Position numbers and translations under genes: made by a program. Shown here piece after piece: positions 23,641 to 33,271 of a DNA stretch of 64,000 nt. The DNA lies in NCBI GenBank assembly GCA_000378025.1, contig KB899087.1:248001-312000 (forward strand). Reading direction: 5' to 3'. Numbering within the stretch: the first letter of the stretch is position 1; every line of letters starts with the position of its first letter. The notes under the pieces are model-generated. The model searched no databases. It was not told the DNA's origin and was given only the letters and a program-made list of their open reading frames with translations. Source of the DNA: Xanthobacteraceae bacterium 501b. GTDB lineage: Bacteria; Pseudomonadota; Alphaproteobacteria; Rhizobiales; Xanthobacteraceae.

Positions 23641-24360
23641 ATGGCGGCCGACATGATCAATTGGAGCCTGCTGGCGCTCGAGCCGCCCGGCTGGGGCGGC
23701 GTGTTGCTCGCCGGCCTGATGAACTCGATCAAGATTGCGCTCGGCGGCTATTCGCTCGGGCTCGTGCTCGGGACGGGTGGCGCCTTCGGTAAGCTCTATG
23801 GCGGCCCGGTGATGCGGGACCTTATGGAAATCTACACCACGGTCGTGCGCGCCGTTCCCGAACTAGTGCTGATCCTCCTGCTCTATTACGCCGGCACTGA
23901 CCTGCTCAACCGCGTCAGCGCCGCGCTCGGCTATGGCTCGGTGGACATAAGCGGGCTCGCGGCGGGCATCTTCGTAATCGGCGTGGTGCAGGGGGCCTAT
24001 TCGACCGAGGTGCTGCGCGGGGCAATCCTCGCCGTGCCGGCCGGACAGATGGAGGCCGCGCGGGCCTTCGGCATGTCGCCGCTGATGGTTATGCGGCGCG
24101 TCACCCTGCCGGCCATGCTGCCGCATGCGCTCCCAGGGCTCTCCAATCTCTGGCTGATCTGCACCAAGGACACGGCGCTGCTTGCGGTGGTCGGCTTCAG
24201 CGAGCTGACCCTCGTGACCCGGCAGGCGGCGGGCACCACAAAGGCCTACATGCTCTTCTTCTGCGCGGCGGGGGTGCTCTATCTGCTGCTGACGCTGGTC
24301 TCCGGTCTCATCATCCGCGTCATTGAGGCCCGCGCCCGGCGCGGCTGGGCGGCGCGATGA
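23641..24360 (+). CDS. Amino-acid ABC transporter permease (HisQ type)
   Basis: A 239-residue inner-membrane protein with about five helices. The cytoplasmic coupling loop is 'EVLRGAILAVPAGQMEAARAFGMSPLMVMRRVTLPAMLPHALPGLSN' (EAA motif). The ATG at 23641 follows GGGAGGGCCCC; the frame opens nine codons earlier without a site. It pairs with the next gene as a heterodimer. Confidence 0.88.
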   Translation: MAADMINWSLLALEPPGWGGVLLAGLMNSIKIALGGYSLGLVLGTGGAFGKLYGGPVMRDLMEIYTTVVRAVPELVLILLLYYAGTDLLNRVSAALGYGSVDISGLAAGIFVIGVVQGAYSTEVLRGAILAVPAGQMEAARAFGMSPLMVMRRVTLPAMLPHALPGLSNLWLICTKDTALLAVVGFSELTLVTRQAAGTTKAYMLFFCAAGVLYLLLTLVSGLIIRVIEARARRGWAAR

Positions 24361-25226
24361 CGAGCGAGCAACGCACCGCCGCTCCCGCAACGCGGGTCGA
24401 GCTGCCGCCGGAGGAGAGCACCCTCGACGCCACGGCACTCACCAGCCTTCCGAGCGGGCGGGCCTTGCTGGAGCCCCACCGCATCGCGCTCATGGCGGTG
24501 GGGGCGGGCATCGTCTTCTGCGCCGCCTGGTTCCTGCGCTGGGACTGGCTGCCGAACTATGCCGGGGCCATTGTCTCGGGCGTTGGCGTCACGCTGCTGA
24601 TGCTGGCGAGCACGTCGGTCCTCGGCTTTTTTCTCGCCGTACCGCTCGGGTTGGTGCAGGTGACCGGTCCGTGGTGGTTGAGCCTGCCGGCGCAGGGCTT
24701 TTGCACCATCATTCGCGGCACGCCGCTGCTGCTGCAGCTGTGGCTGCTCTATTACGGGCTCGGTTCGCTGTTTCCGCAATTCCCGGAGATCCGGCAGTCT
24801 TTCCTCTGGCCCTATCTGCGCGAGGCCTGGCCCTATGGCGTGGCGGCACTGACCCTCTCTTTCGCGGCCTATGAGGGCGAGGTGATGCGCGGGGCCTTCA
24901 CCGGCGTGCCGAGAGGCGAACTGGAGGCGGCCCGCGCCTATGGCATGAGCCGCTGGAAGCTGTTCTGGCGCATCTGGCTGCCGCGCGCCGTGCACCGCGC
25001 GCTGCCCACGCTTAATGGCGAGACGGTGCTGCAGCTGAAGGCCACGCCTTTGGTCGCCACCATTACGGTGATCGACGTCTACGCGGTGATATCCAAGGTT
25101 CGGCAGGTCACGTTCCTGACCTATGAGCCGCTGCTGCTGCTGGCACTCATCTACCTGATCCTGACCGCACTTCTTGTCGCGGCGTTCCGCTATTTCGAGA
25201 AGAGAATACCAACCCGGAGTGCCTGA
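24357..25226 (+). CDS. Amino-acid ABC transporter permease (HisM type)
   Basis: A 289-residue permease, longer than most HisM proteins because of an N-terminal cytoplasmic extension of about 45 residues. The EAA loop is 'EVMRGAFTGVPRGELEAARAYGMSRWKLFWRIWLPRAVHRALPTLNGE'. It overlaps the HisQ-like gene by four bases (ATGA). It completes the four-component importer. Confidence 0.88.
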   Translation: MTSEQRTAAPATRVELPPEESTLDATALTSLPSGRALLEPHRIALMAVGAGIVFCAAWFLRWDWLPNYAGAIVSGVGVTLLMLASTSVLGFFLAVPLGLVQVTGPWWLSLPAQGFCTIIRGTPLLLQLWLLYYGLGSLFPQFPEIRQSFLWPYLREAWPYGVAALTLSFAAYEGEVMRGAFTGVPRGELEAARAYGMSRWKLFWRIWLPRAVHRALPTLNGETVLQLKATPLVATITVIDVYAVISKVRQVTFLTYEPLLLLALIYLILTALLVAAFRYFEKRIPTRSA

Positions 25227-25228
25227 AG

Positions 25229-26398
25229 ATGAAAGTTCGCGCCTCGCTCACCAATGCGATGCCGGAGCTGGTCGCGCTGCGCCGGGACCTGCACGCGCAT
25301 CCCGAGCTCGGCCTTGAGGAGGTGCGCACCTCCGACATCATCGCCCGCGAGCTTGACGCGCTCGGCTACCAGGTCACGCGGGGCCTCGCCAGGACCGGGC
25401 TCGTCGCCACGCTGTCCAACGGCACCAGCGGGCGCTCGGTCGGCGTGCGCGCCGACATCGACGCGCTGCCGATCTTTGAGGAGACGGGCCTGCCCTACGC
25501 CAGCAAAACGCCGGGTCTGATGCACGCCTGCGGCCATGACGGGCACACCGCCATGCTGCTCGGCGCGGCGCGGGCGATTGCCGAGCGGCGACATTTCGAC
25601 GGCACGGTGCATCTCATCTTCCAGCCGGCCGAGGAGAACTTCGGCGGCGCGAAGATCATGGTGGAGGAAGGGCTGTTCGACCGCTTCCCCTGCGACGCGG
25701 TGTTCGCCCTGCACAATGATCCCGACGTGCCCTTCGGGACTTTCGTGTTCCGCGACGGGCCGATTATGGCCGCGGTCGACGAGTGCCGCATCACCGTCCA
25801 CGGCCGCGGCGGGCACGGCGCCGAGCCGCAGGCGACGGCCGATCCCATTCTGGCGGGCGCCTCCATCGTCATGGCGCTGCAATCCATCGTGGCGCGCAAC
25901 ATTCACCCCATGGACCCGAGCGTGATCACCGTCGGCGCCTTCCATGCCGGGGCGGCGAGCAATGTCATACCCGAGCGCGCCGAGCTCGTGATCGGCATCC
26001 GCTCCTTCGATCCCGCCGTGCGCGACGAGCTGGAGCGTCGCATCCGGCTGATCACTGAGGGACAGGCGGCGAGCTATGGCATGAGCGCCACGGTGGACTA
26101 TCAGCGCAGCTATGACGCCACCATCAACCACGCGGCGGAAACGGCCTTCCTGCGCGCTCTCGCCACCCGTTTCGCCGGGGCAGACAAGGTGCGCGAAATG
26201 GCGCGTCCCAGCATGGGCAGCGAGGATTTCGCCTATATGCTGAAGGAGCGGCCCGGCAGCTATTTCTTCCTCGGCGGGCGGATGTCGGAAGCGGACCGGC
26301 CGCTGCATCACCCCGGCTACAACTTCAATGACGACCTGCTGCCGATCGGCGCCGCCTTCTGGACGGAGCTGGTCGAGACCTATCTGAAGCCGGTGTGA
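25229..26398 (+). CDS. M20 family metallo-amidohydrolase
   Basis: A 389-residue zinc hydrolase of the IlvE-like/hippurate hydrolase branch. Its metal-site motifs are 'HACGHDGHTAML' (C101, H103) and 'FQPAEENFGG' (E135/E136), with 'RPSMGSEDFAYML' and 'LHHPGYNFND' later. It removes acyl groups from N-acyl amino acids or opens small amides. Two bases separate it from the importer, so it probably processes an imported N-acylated amino acid. Exact substrate unknown. Confidence 0.88.
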   Translation: MKVRASLTNAMPELVALRRDLHAHPELGLEEVRTSDIIARELDALGYQVTRGLARTGLVATLSNGTSGRSVGVRADIDALPIFEETGLPYASKTPGLMHACGHDGHTAMLLGAARAIAERRHFDGTVHLIFQPAEENFGGAKIMVEEGLFDRFPCDAVFALHNDPDVPFGTFVFRDGPIMAAVDECRITVHGRGGHGAEPQATADPILAGASIVMALQSIVARNIHPMDPSVITVGAFHAGAASNVIPERAELVIGIRSFDPAVRDELERRIRLITEGQAASYGMSATVDYQRSYDATINHAAETAFLRALATRFAGADKVREMARPSMGSEDFAYMLKERPGSYFFLGGRMSEADRPLHHPGYNFNDDLLPIGAAFWTELVETYLKPV

Positions 26399-26429
26399 GC
26401 CGGGCGCCGCCCGCGAAGGACAACGCCCG

Positions 26430-27332
26430 ATGCGGCTCCCCTCGACACAGGCCCTGCGGGCACTGGAAGCCTTCGCCCGGCACGGTACGCTCTGGCAGGC
26501 CGCCGCCGAGCTGAACATCACCCGCAGCGCCGTCAGCCACCAGCTGCGCTTCCTCGAACAGGATCTCGGTTTCGACCTGCTCCAGCGCGCCGGCAAGGGC
26601 GTGATGCTGACCCCGCAGGGCAAGCGCTACGCCGCCGATGTGCGCATCGCGCTGGCCCTCATCGCCGATGCCGCCGTGCACTATGGCGACCGGGGGCTGC
26701 TGCAGGGGGCGATCACGGTCAGCTCGACTCCGGGCTTTGCCACCTTTTGGCTTTGCGTCCATGTCGCCGAGTTCCGCCAGCTGCACCCGGGCGTCACGCT
26801 GCGCATCGTCACGCCGCCACGGCTGGAGGATGTCGACGCGCCGGGCGTCGACGCATTCATCGCCTATGGTGACGGCGACTGGCCGCGCCACAGCGTGGAG
26901 CTTCTCAGCGTCGTCGATTTCATGCCGGTGTGCAGCCCGGTGCTGCTCAACCAGCTGGGCGGCCTCAACGAACCCGTCGACGTGCTGCGCTCGGTGCTGC
27001 TGCATCTCGACGGGCTCGGCGACTGGCTCACCTGGCTGACGGCGGCCGGCGTGGTCGGGCCGCGCACGGACCAGGGGGTGATCTTCTCCGACATGAACCT
27101 CGTGTTGGCAGCGGCGCTGGCAGGGCAGGGGATCGCCATCGGCGACAATTTCGTCTGCCGGCAGGCGGTGGAGACCGGGCGGCTGGTCGTGCCGTTCGAT
27201 CTCACCATCCGCGCCTCGCGGGCCTATTATTTCGTTACGCCACGCGACCGTCCGGGCAATCCGGCGATACAGGCCTTCGCGGCCTGGCTGAAATCGCGCC
27301 TCGTGCAGACCGCGCCTGTCATGCGCAGTTGA
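26430..27332 (+). CDS. LysR-type regulator (GcvA-like)
   Basis: A 300-residue regulator. The N-terminal wHTH is 'LRALEAFARHGTLWQAAAELNITRSAVSHQLRFLEQDLGFDLLQRAGKGVMLTPQGK', followed by a periplasmic-binding-type effector domain. The start motif 'LPSTQALRALEAFAR' is the GcvA/AmpR group pattern. It ends the rightward amino-acid operon and could regulate it, or the next operon through the T-N11-A palindrome at 27385. Confidence 0.88.
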   Translation: MRLPSTQALRALEAFARHGTLWQAAAELNITRSAVSHQLRFLEQDLGFDLLQRAGKGVMLTPQGKRYAADVRIALALIADAAVHYGDRGLLQGAITVSSTPGFATFWLCVHVAEFRQLHPGVTLRIVTPPRLEDVDAPGVDAFIAYGDGDWPRHSVELLSVVDFMPVCSPVLLNQLGGLNEPVDVLRSVLLHLDGLGDWLTWLTAAGVVGPRTDQGVIFSDMNLVLAAALAGQGIAIGDNFVCRQAVETGRLVVPFDLTIRASRAYYFVTPRDRPGNPAIQAFAAWLKSRLVQTAPVMRS

Positions 27333-27342
27333 GTGATGCATT

Positions 27343-27370
27343 CCTGGGCGTCTTAACTTTCGTGCCCAGG
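27343..27370 (+). terminator. Candidate hairpin terminator after LysR gene
   Basis: CCTGGGC (27343-27349) and GCCCAGG (27364-27370) flank a 14-base loop rich in T. No downstream T run, so termination is only probable. Confidence 0.4.
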
Positions 27371-27384
27371 ACGCCGGCAATGGG

Positions 27385-27399
27385 GTGAATATTATTCAC
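27385..27399. promoter_or_regulatory. LysR-type box upstream of the PotABCD/Rieske operon
   Basis: GTGAATA-T-TATTCAC is a perfect 7-1-7 palindrome that fits the T-N11-A LysR binding pattern (T27386, A27398). It lies 82 bases upstream of the first gene of the next operon, in AT-rich DNA. Confidence 0.5.
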
Positions 27400-27480
27400 G
27401 CCAAATGGGATTTTTATTCATTTGAGGTGAGTGGATTGCGAGATTAGGATTTCTACATATAAACGGAGCGCGCAGCGAAC

Positions 27481-28563
<1,083 letters not shown>

Positions 28564-28581
28564 AAACAGCAGGAGCACGCC

Positions 28582-29697
28582 GTGAACGACGCATTCCAGA
28601 AAGACTGCCTCGACATTCTCGCGGCGAAGGCCGCGCGTGGCGAGATCGACCGCCGCCGCTTCACCCAGCTCGCCGCGCTGATCTTCGGCGGCGCAACCCT
28701 GCTGCTGCGCACGCCCGAGGCGCTGGCGCAGGTGCGCCAGCTCGTGCTGGTCAACTGGGGCGGTGACGCGCTGAAGGCCTATGACAAGGCCTATGGTCAG
28801 CCCTTCGAGAAGGCGACTGGCATCATCGTCAAGGAGGACGGCACCGGCCCGACCGAGGGCGCCATCGCCGCCCAGTTCAAGAGCGGCAAGCCGACCTGGG
28901 ACATTGTCGATGCCGACCCGTTCTCGGCGATCTCGCTCGGCAAGCAGGGCATGATCGAGCCGATCGACTACAGCGTCGTCGACAAGTCGAAGATGCGTCC
29001 CGGCTTCGACTGGGAATACGCGGCCTCGACCTATTTTTTCTCCTATGTCCTCGCCTATGACGCGGAGAAATATGGTGCCAATCCGCCCAAGACCATGGCC
29101 GATTTCTTCGATGTGAAGACGTTTCCGGGCAAGCGCACCATGTACAAATGGGGCGCGGGCATGTGGGAGGCGGCGCTGCTGGCCGACGGCGTGGCGCCCG
29201 ATAAGCTCTACCCGCTCGATCTCAAGCGCGCCCATGCCAAGATCGCCGCGCTGAAACCGGATGTCGCGGCCTATTGGGGCGGCGGCGCGGAGAGCCAGCA
29301 ACTGATGTTGAGCGGCGACGCCTCGATGGGGCTGATCTGGTCGACCCGCGCCTCGCTGATCGAGAAGGATTCCGGCGGCCAGATCAAGTTCACCTGGAAC
29401 CAGGGCCTGCTGTCGCCGGGCGCGCTGGCGGTGATCAAGAACAATCCCGGCGGCAGGGAGAATGCGATGAAGTTCATCGCCTCGACCTCCGTGCCGGAGC
29501 GCCAGCTCATCATGTTCGAGATGCTGGGTCAGGGGCCGGCCAACCCGGCGACCGACGCGCTGATCCCGGCCGACCAGAAGCGCTACAACCCGGTCGATCC
29601 CGCCAACATGAAGAACCAGGTCGCGCTCGACATGCCCTGGTACGCCGACAATTACGGCGCGGCGCTGGACGAGTTCACCCGGGTCATCTCGGCGTGA
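28582..29697 (+). CDS. Polyamine-type ABC transporter substrate-binding protein
   Basis: A 371-residue extracellular binding protein of the PotD/PotF group. The N-terminus carries a Tat-like signal ('DRRRFTQLAALIFGGATLLL') ending near residue 50. The mature part starts 'VRQLVLVNWGGDALKAYDKAYGQPFEKATGI', typical of the group. The start is a GTG at 28582 with AGGAG upstream. A 13-bp hairpin follows before the permease genes. The ligand is unknown; related proteins bind polyamines, opines and quaternary amines. Confidence 0.85.
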   Translation: MNDAFQKDCLDILAAKAARGEIDRRRFTQLAALIFGGATLLLRTPEALAQVRQLVLVNWGGDALKAYDKAYGQPFEKATGIIVKEDGTGPTEGAIAAQFKSGKPTWDIVDADPFSAISLGKQGMIEPIDYSVVDKSKMRPGFDWEYAASTYFFSYVLAYDAEKYGANPPKTMADFFDVKTFPGKRTMYKWGAGMWEAALLADGVAPDKLYPLDLKRAHAKIAALKPDVAAYWGGGAESQQLMLSGDASMGLIWSTRASLIEKDSGGQIKFTWNQGLLSPGALAVIKNNPGGRENAMKFIASTSVPERQLIMFEMLGQGPANPATDALIPADQKRYNPVDPANMKNQVALDMPWYADNYGAALDEFTRVISA

Positions 29698-29703
29698 GCC
29701 GCC

Positions 29704-29732
29704 CGCCCTTCCGCGCGGCGCGCGGAAGGGCG
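29704..29732 (+). other. Perfect 13-bp hairpin between binding protein and permease
   Basis: CGCCCTTCCGCGC (29704-29716) pairs exactly with 29720-29732 around a GGC loop, directly after the binding-protein stop and 21 bases before the permease ATG. It is probably an mRNA-stabilising or partial-termination element that favours binding-protein output. Confidence 0.65.
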
Positions 29733-29753
29733 TTCCCTTCGACGGATGAAGCC

Positions 29754-30593
29754 ATGCGCAGTTCCTCGGCACTCTGGCCGACGCTCGCCCTGACAGCACC
29801 TCTGGTGCTGTTCCTGGCGTTTGCCTATGCCGTGCCGTTTCTCGGCGTGGCACTCTGGAGCGTCACGCTGCCGGAGCCGGGCCTGGGCCAGTATGAGCGG
29901 CTGGTCGGCGATCCGCTGGTGCAGTCGGTGTTCCTGCGCACCTTCCGCATCTGCCTCATCGTGACGGTGATCGCGGTCGCCTGCGCCTATGCGGTGACCT
30001 ATGTCTGGGTGCGCGGCTCCCGGCTGCAGCGCCGCCTGATCGAGATCTGCATCTTCGTGCCGTTCTGGATCTCGCTGCTGACGCGCGCCTTCGGCTGGCT
30101 GGTGCTGCTGTCGACGCGCGGCATCGTCAACTCCTCACTGCAGGTGCTCGGTCTCACCGACGGGCCGCTGGCACTGGTGCGCAACGAGCCGAGCGTGATC
30201 GCCGGCATGGTGCATGTGCTCATCCCCTTCGCGGTGCTGCCGCTCGCCTCGGCGATGCGGACGGTGGACGAGCGGATGCTGCTCGCCGCGCGCGGCATGG
30301 GCGCCTCGCGCCTGCGCATCTTCTGGTCGGTGTTCCTGCCGCTGACGCTGCCCGGCGTGATCGGGGCGACGCTGATCGTCTTCGTGTTCAGCCTTGGCTT
30401 CTTCGTCACCCCGGCCATTCTCGGCGGCGGGCGCTCGATCATGGTGGCCGAGCTGGTCTATCTGCGCATGTTCCAGAGCCCGGACTGGGGGCTGGGCGCG
30501 GCGATCAGCGTGGCGCTGGTCGTCATCGTCGCGGCGCTGATGGGCCTGCTCGCGCGCTTCGCCCGGCTCGGCCTCATGGGAGGCGGGCGATGA
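29754..30593 (+). CDS. ABC transporter permease (PotB type)
   Basis: A 279-residue inner-membrane protein with about six helices. The coupling loop is 'MRTVDERMLLAARGMGASRLRIFWSVFLPLTLPGVIGATLIVF'. The ATG at 29754 starts the helix-containing N-terminus (MRSSSALWPTLALTAPLVLFLAFAYAVPF); the longer upstream frame runs antiphase through the binding-protein gene. It overlaps the next permease by four bases. Confidence 0.87.
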   Translation: MRSSSALWPTLALTAPLVLFLAFAYAVPFLGVALWSVTLPEPGLGQYERLVGDPLVQSVFLRTFRICLIVTVIAVACAYAVTYVWVRGSRLQRRLIEICIFVPFWISLLTRAFGWLVLLSTRGIVNSSLQVLGLTDGPLALVRNEPSVIAGMVHVLIPFAVLPLASAMRTVDERMLLAARGMGASRLRIFWSVFLPLTLPGVIGATLIVFVFSLGFFVTPAILGGGRSIMVAELVYLRMFQSPDWGLGAAISVALVVIVAALMGLLARFARLGLMGGGR

Positions 30594-31402
30594 GGATCCA
30601 GCGCCCCGGACCCGTCGCGGTCGCCCTTGCCCTTCTGGTCGGGATCTTTCTGCTGCTGCCCTTGCTGGCGGTGGTGCCGATCTCGTTCACGCCCGGGCGG
30701 CTGCTGACGCTGCCCAAGGGCAGCCTCTCGCTGATGCATTACCGCACGCTGTTCGAGAACCCCGACTGGCTGAGCGGCATCCTGCTCAGTGCGCGCATCG
30801 GCCTGTTCACCAGCGTCATCTCAACGGTGCTGGCGACCAGCTTCGCGCTCGGCATCTGGATGCTGCAGCCGCGCTTCTCGCAGGTGCTGGTCGGTTTCGT
30901 GCTGCTGCCGATGATCGTGCCGCCGGTGGTTTCGGCGATGACGCTGTATTTCCTGCTGACCGGCATGTCGCAAATGTCTCACTCCATCGGCTTCGACAGC
31001 GTGATCGGCGTGACCCTCGCCCATGTGGTGATGACGGTGCCCTTCGCCGTGGTGATGGTGCTGGTGGCGCTGGCGCAGGTCGACCGGCGCATCGACCTCG
31101 CTGCCCGCGGCATGGGCGCCAGCGTCGCTCAGCGCATCGTCCACGTCATCCTGCCCACCATTGCCTTCGGCGTCGCGACGGCGGCGCTGCTGGTCTTCGT
31201 CCTGTCCTGGGAGGAGATCGGCGTCACGCTGTTCATCACCAGCGTCGACGCGATCACCCTGCCGCGCCTGATGTGGATGGGACTTCGCGACAATGTCGAC
31301 CCCGCGATCGCTGCCATCTCGGTGGTGCTGATCGTCGTCACCCTAGTGATCCTGCTGGCCCGCATGGCGTTCCAGCGCCGCCCCGAATTCGAGGAGGAGT
31401 GA
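30590..31402 (+). CDS. ABC transporter permease (PotC type)
   Basis: A 270-residue permease with six helices and the EAA-type loop 'VDRRIDLAARGMGASVAQRIVHVILPTIAFGVATAALLVF'. ATGA overlap with the PotB-type gene. It ends one base before the desaturase-like gene, so importer and enzymes are one transcription unit. Confidence 0.87.
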   Translation: MRIQRPGPVAVALALLVGIFLLLPLLAVVPISFTPGRLLTLPKGSLSLMHYRTLFENPDWLSGILLSARIGLFTSVISTVLATSFALGIWMLQPRFSQVLVGFVLLPMIVPPVVSAMTLYFLLTGMSQMSHSIGFDSVIGVTLAHVVMTVPFAVVMVLVALAQVDRRIDLAARGMGASVAQRIVHVILPTIAFGVATAALLVFVLSWEEIGVTLFITSVDAITLPRLMWMGLRDNVDPAIAAISVVLIVVTLVILLARMAFQRRPEFEEE

Positions 31403-31403
31403 G

Positions 31404-32402
31404 ATGGACGAGGTATTCGGCCGCAAGGATATGATCAGTCCGGCCCGGCTCAAGGAACTGAGCCTGAAATCGGACGTCTCCGGCTTCATCCAGCTCGGCA
31501 GTCATTTCGGTGCGCTGGCGATCACCGGCACGGCGCTCTGGTTCAGCTGGGGCACAGGATGGATGGTGCCGGCGTTCATCGCGCACGGCATGCTGATCAA
31601 CTTTCTCTATGCCGGCCAGCATGAGATGAGCCATTCGACGGTCTTCAAGACCAAGGGGCTGAACGAATTCTTCGGCCGCCTGTTCGGCTTCGTGCTGATC
31701 TATCCGCGCGATTTCGACCAGATCCAGCATTTCGCCCATCATCGCTACACCCAGGACTGGGAAGGCGACGGCGAACTGGGCCGCGAGCGCTACTCGATGC
31801 TGTCCTACCTGCTCTGGGTGCTCGGCCCGACCTATTGGTACACCCGCATCCGTCGCGTCATTCGCTTTTCGCTCGGCATCGTCAGCGAGCACTATATTCC
31901 CACAGACCAGCACCCGAAGGTGATCCGCGAGGCGCGCTGGCACCTGGCCGGCTATGCGCTGATCGCGGTTCTGTCGGTGGCGACGGGCAGCTGGATCGCG
32001 GTCAAACTCTGGTTGCTGCCTATGCTGGTCATGAAGCCGGTGCACCAGCTGCAGAACACGATCGAGCATCTCGGCCTGCCGCATGTCGACCAGATCACCG
32101 AGAACACTCGCACCACGCGGACCAATGCGCTGATGCGCTGGATGTGCTGGAACATGCAGTTTCACACTGCCCACCACGCCTTCCCCGGCGTGCCGTTCCA
32201 CCGGCTGCCGGACCTCCACCGCACCATCTTCGTGGAGAAGGGCCGCAAGCCGCATTCCATGACCTATCTCGGCTTCCAGCTGGCGGTGATCAAGGCGTTC
32301 TGGAACGGGCGGACCGAGGCGGACTATCCCGACGACAAGATCTGGATCATGGACGACACCGACCTCGAACCGGTCGGCCCGCGCGCCACCAAGCGGGTCT
32401 GA
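31404..32402 (+). CDS. Membrane di-iron fatty-acid-desaturase family enzyme
   Basis: A 332-residue membrane protein with the histidine clusters of the desaturase/hydroxylase family: H73-E-M-S-H77, H109-F-A-H-H113 and H254-T-A-H-H258, plus E221-H222 in 'NTIEHLG'. Hydrophobic pairs flank the clusters. Members use O2 and an Fe2 centre to desaturate or hydroxylate an alkyl chain; small-molecule hydroxylases also occur. The setting (importer, aldolase, Rieske oxygenase) argues for a catabolic hydroxylation rather than lipid synthesis. No ferredoxin or reductase gene is adjacent. Confidence 0.8.
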   Translation: MDEVFGRKDMISPARLKELSLKSDVSGFIQLGSHFGALAITGTALWFSWGTGWMVPAFIAHGMLINFLYAGQHEMSHSTVFKTKGLNEFFGRLFGFVLIYPRDFDQIQHFAHHRYTQDWEGDGELGRERYSMLSYLLWVLGPTYWYTRIRRVIRFSLGIVSEHYIPTDQHPKVIREARWHLAGYALIAVLSVATGSWIAVKLWLLPMLVMKPVHQLQNTIEHLGLPHVDQITENTRTTRTNALMRWMCWNMQFHTAHHAFPGVPFHRLPDLHRTIFVEKGRKPHSMTYLGFQLAVIKAFWNGRTEADYPDDKIWIMDDTDLEPVGPRATKRV

Positions 32403-32405
32403 GCC

Positions 32406-33260
32406 ATGCCGCTCAAGGTCTATCAGTCGCTCTGGGCCACCGAGCAGCGCCGCCCCGGCACGCCGGAGCGGCCGGTGACCGAGCGCTTCGACGCGGTGAA
32501 GGCGGCGGGCTTCGATGGCATGGCGATCGATCTCGGCGCCATGGACATTGCTGCGGCGCGCGGCACCGTGCCGGAATTCGCCCGCACCGGGCTCGGCGGG
32601 CTGCTGACAGCTTTTCCGCGCTCAATCGAGGAACTGCGCCCGGCGCTGCACCTCGCCAAGGACATAGGCTCGCCCTTTGTCATCGTCATCGGCCAGGTGA
32701 TGCCGCTGTCGGTGGCGGAAATGGTGCCTGTCATCGAGGCGTGGATGCGGGTCGGGCGGGAGGAGGGCGTGCCGCTGCAGTTCGAGACGCACCGCAACTG
32801 CATCACCAACGACATGTTCGCGACGCTGCTGCTGCTGGATGCCATCCCCGAGCTGCGGCTCGCTGCCGACCTGTCACATTATGTTGTCGACCGCGAAATG
32901 ATGCTGCCGATCAGCACCGATTATCAAGCGCAGGTGGGCCGGCTGCTGGAACGTTCGGATTCCTTCCAGGGCCGGGTCGCCAATCGCTGCCAGGTGCAGC
33001 TGCCGCTGTATTTCCCGCAGCACCAGCCCTGGGTCGCCGTGTTCCGTGACTGGTGGCGGCGTGGATTCACCTCGTGGCAGACGCGCCATGGCGCCGATGC
33101 CGACTGCCTGTTCCTGTGCGAACTAGGCCCCCGTGACTACGCCATCACCGATGCCCATGGCGAGGAATTGTCGGACCGCGCGCAAGAAGCCCTGCAACTG
33201 CGCCAATGGGCGCTTGAGGACTGGGCCGCCGCCGCGCGCGCCGTTGCCGAACCGAAATGA
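32406..33260 (+). CDS. Sugar phosphate isomerase/epimerase-like TIM barrel protein
   Basis: A 284-residue protein resembling the xylose-isomerase-like TIM barrel family (AP endonuclease 2 superfamily). Segments include 'RFDAVKAAGFDGMAIDLG', 'PFVIVIGQVMPLSVAEMVPVIEAWMRVGREEGVPLQFETHRNCIT' and 'IPELRLAADLSHYVV', with metal-binding type E/H/D residues ('FETHRN', 'ADLSHY'). The reaction cannot be told. It lies three bases after the desaturase-like gene and overlaps nothing. Confidence 0.75.
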   Translation: MPLKVYQSLWATEQRRPGTPERPVTERFDAVKAAGFDGMAIDLGAMDIAAARGTVPEFARTGLGGLLTAFPRSIEELRPALHLAKDIGSPFVIVIGQVMPLSVAEMVPVIEAWMRVGREEGVPLQFETHRNCITNDMFATLLLLDAIPELRLAADLSHYVVDREMMLPISTDYQAQVGRLLERSDSFQGRVANRCQVQLPLYFPQHQPWVAVFRDWWRRGFTSWQTRHGADADCLFLCELGPRDYAITDAHGEELSDRAQEALQLRQWALEDWAAAARAVAEPK

Positions 33261-33271
33261 GGAGAGCCATC

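Noticed and set aside
31835-33049. 404-residue plus-strand ORF
   Set aside because: Overlaps the desaturase and isomerase genes in another frame; no family character.
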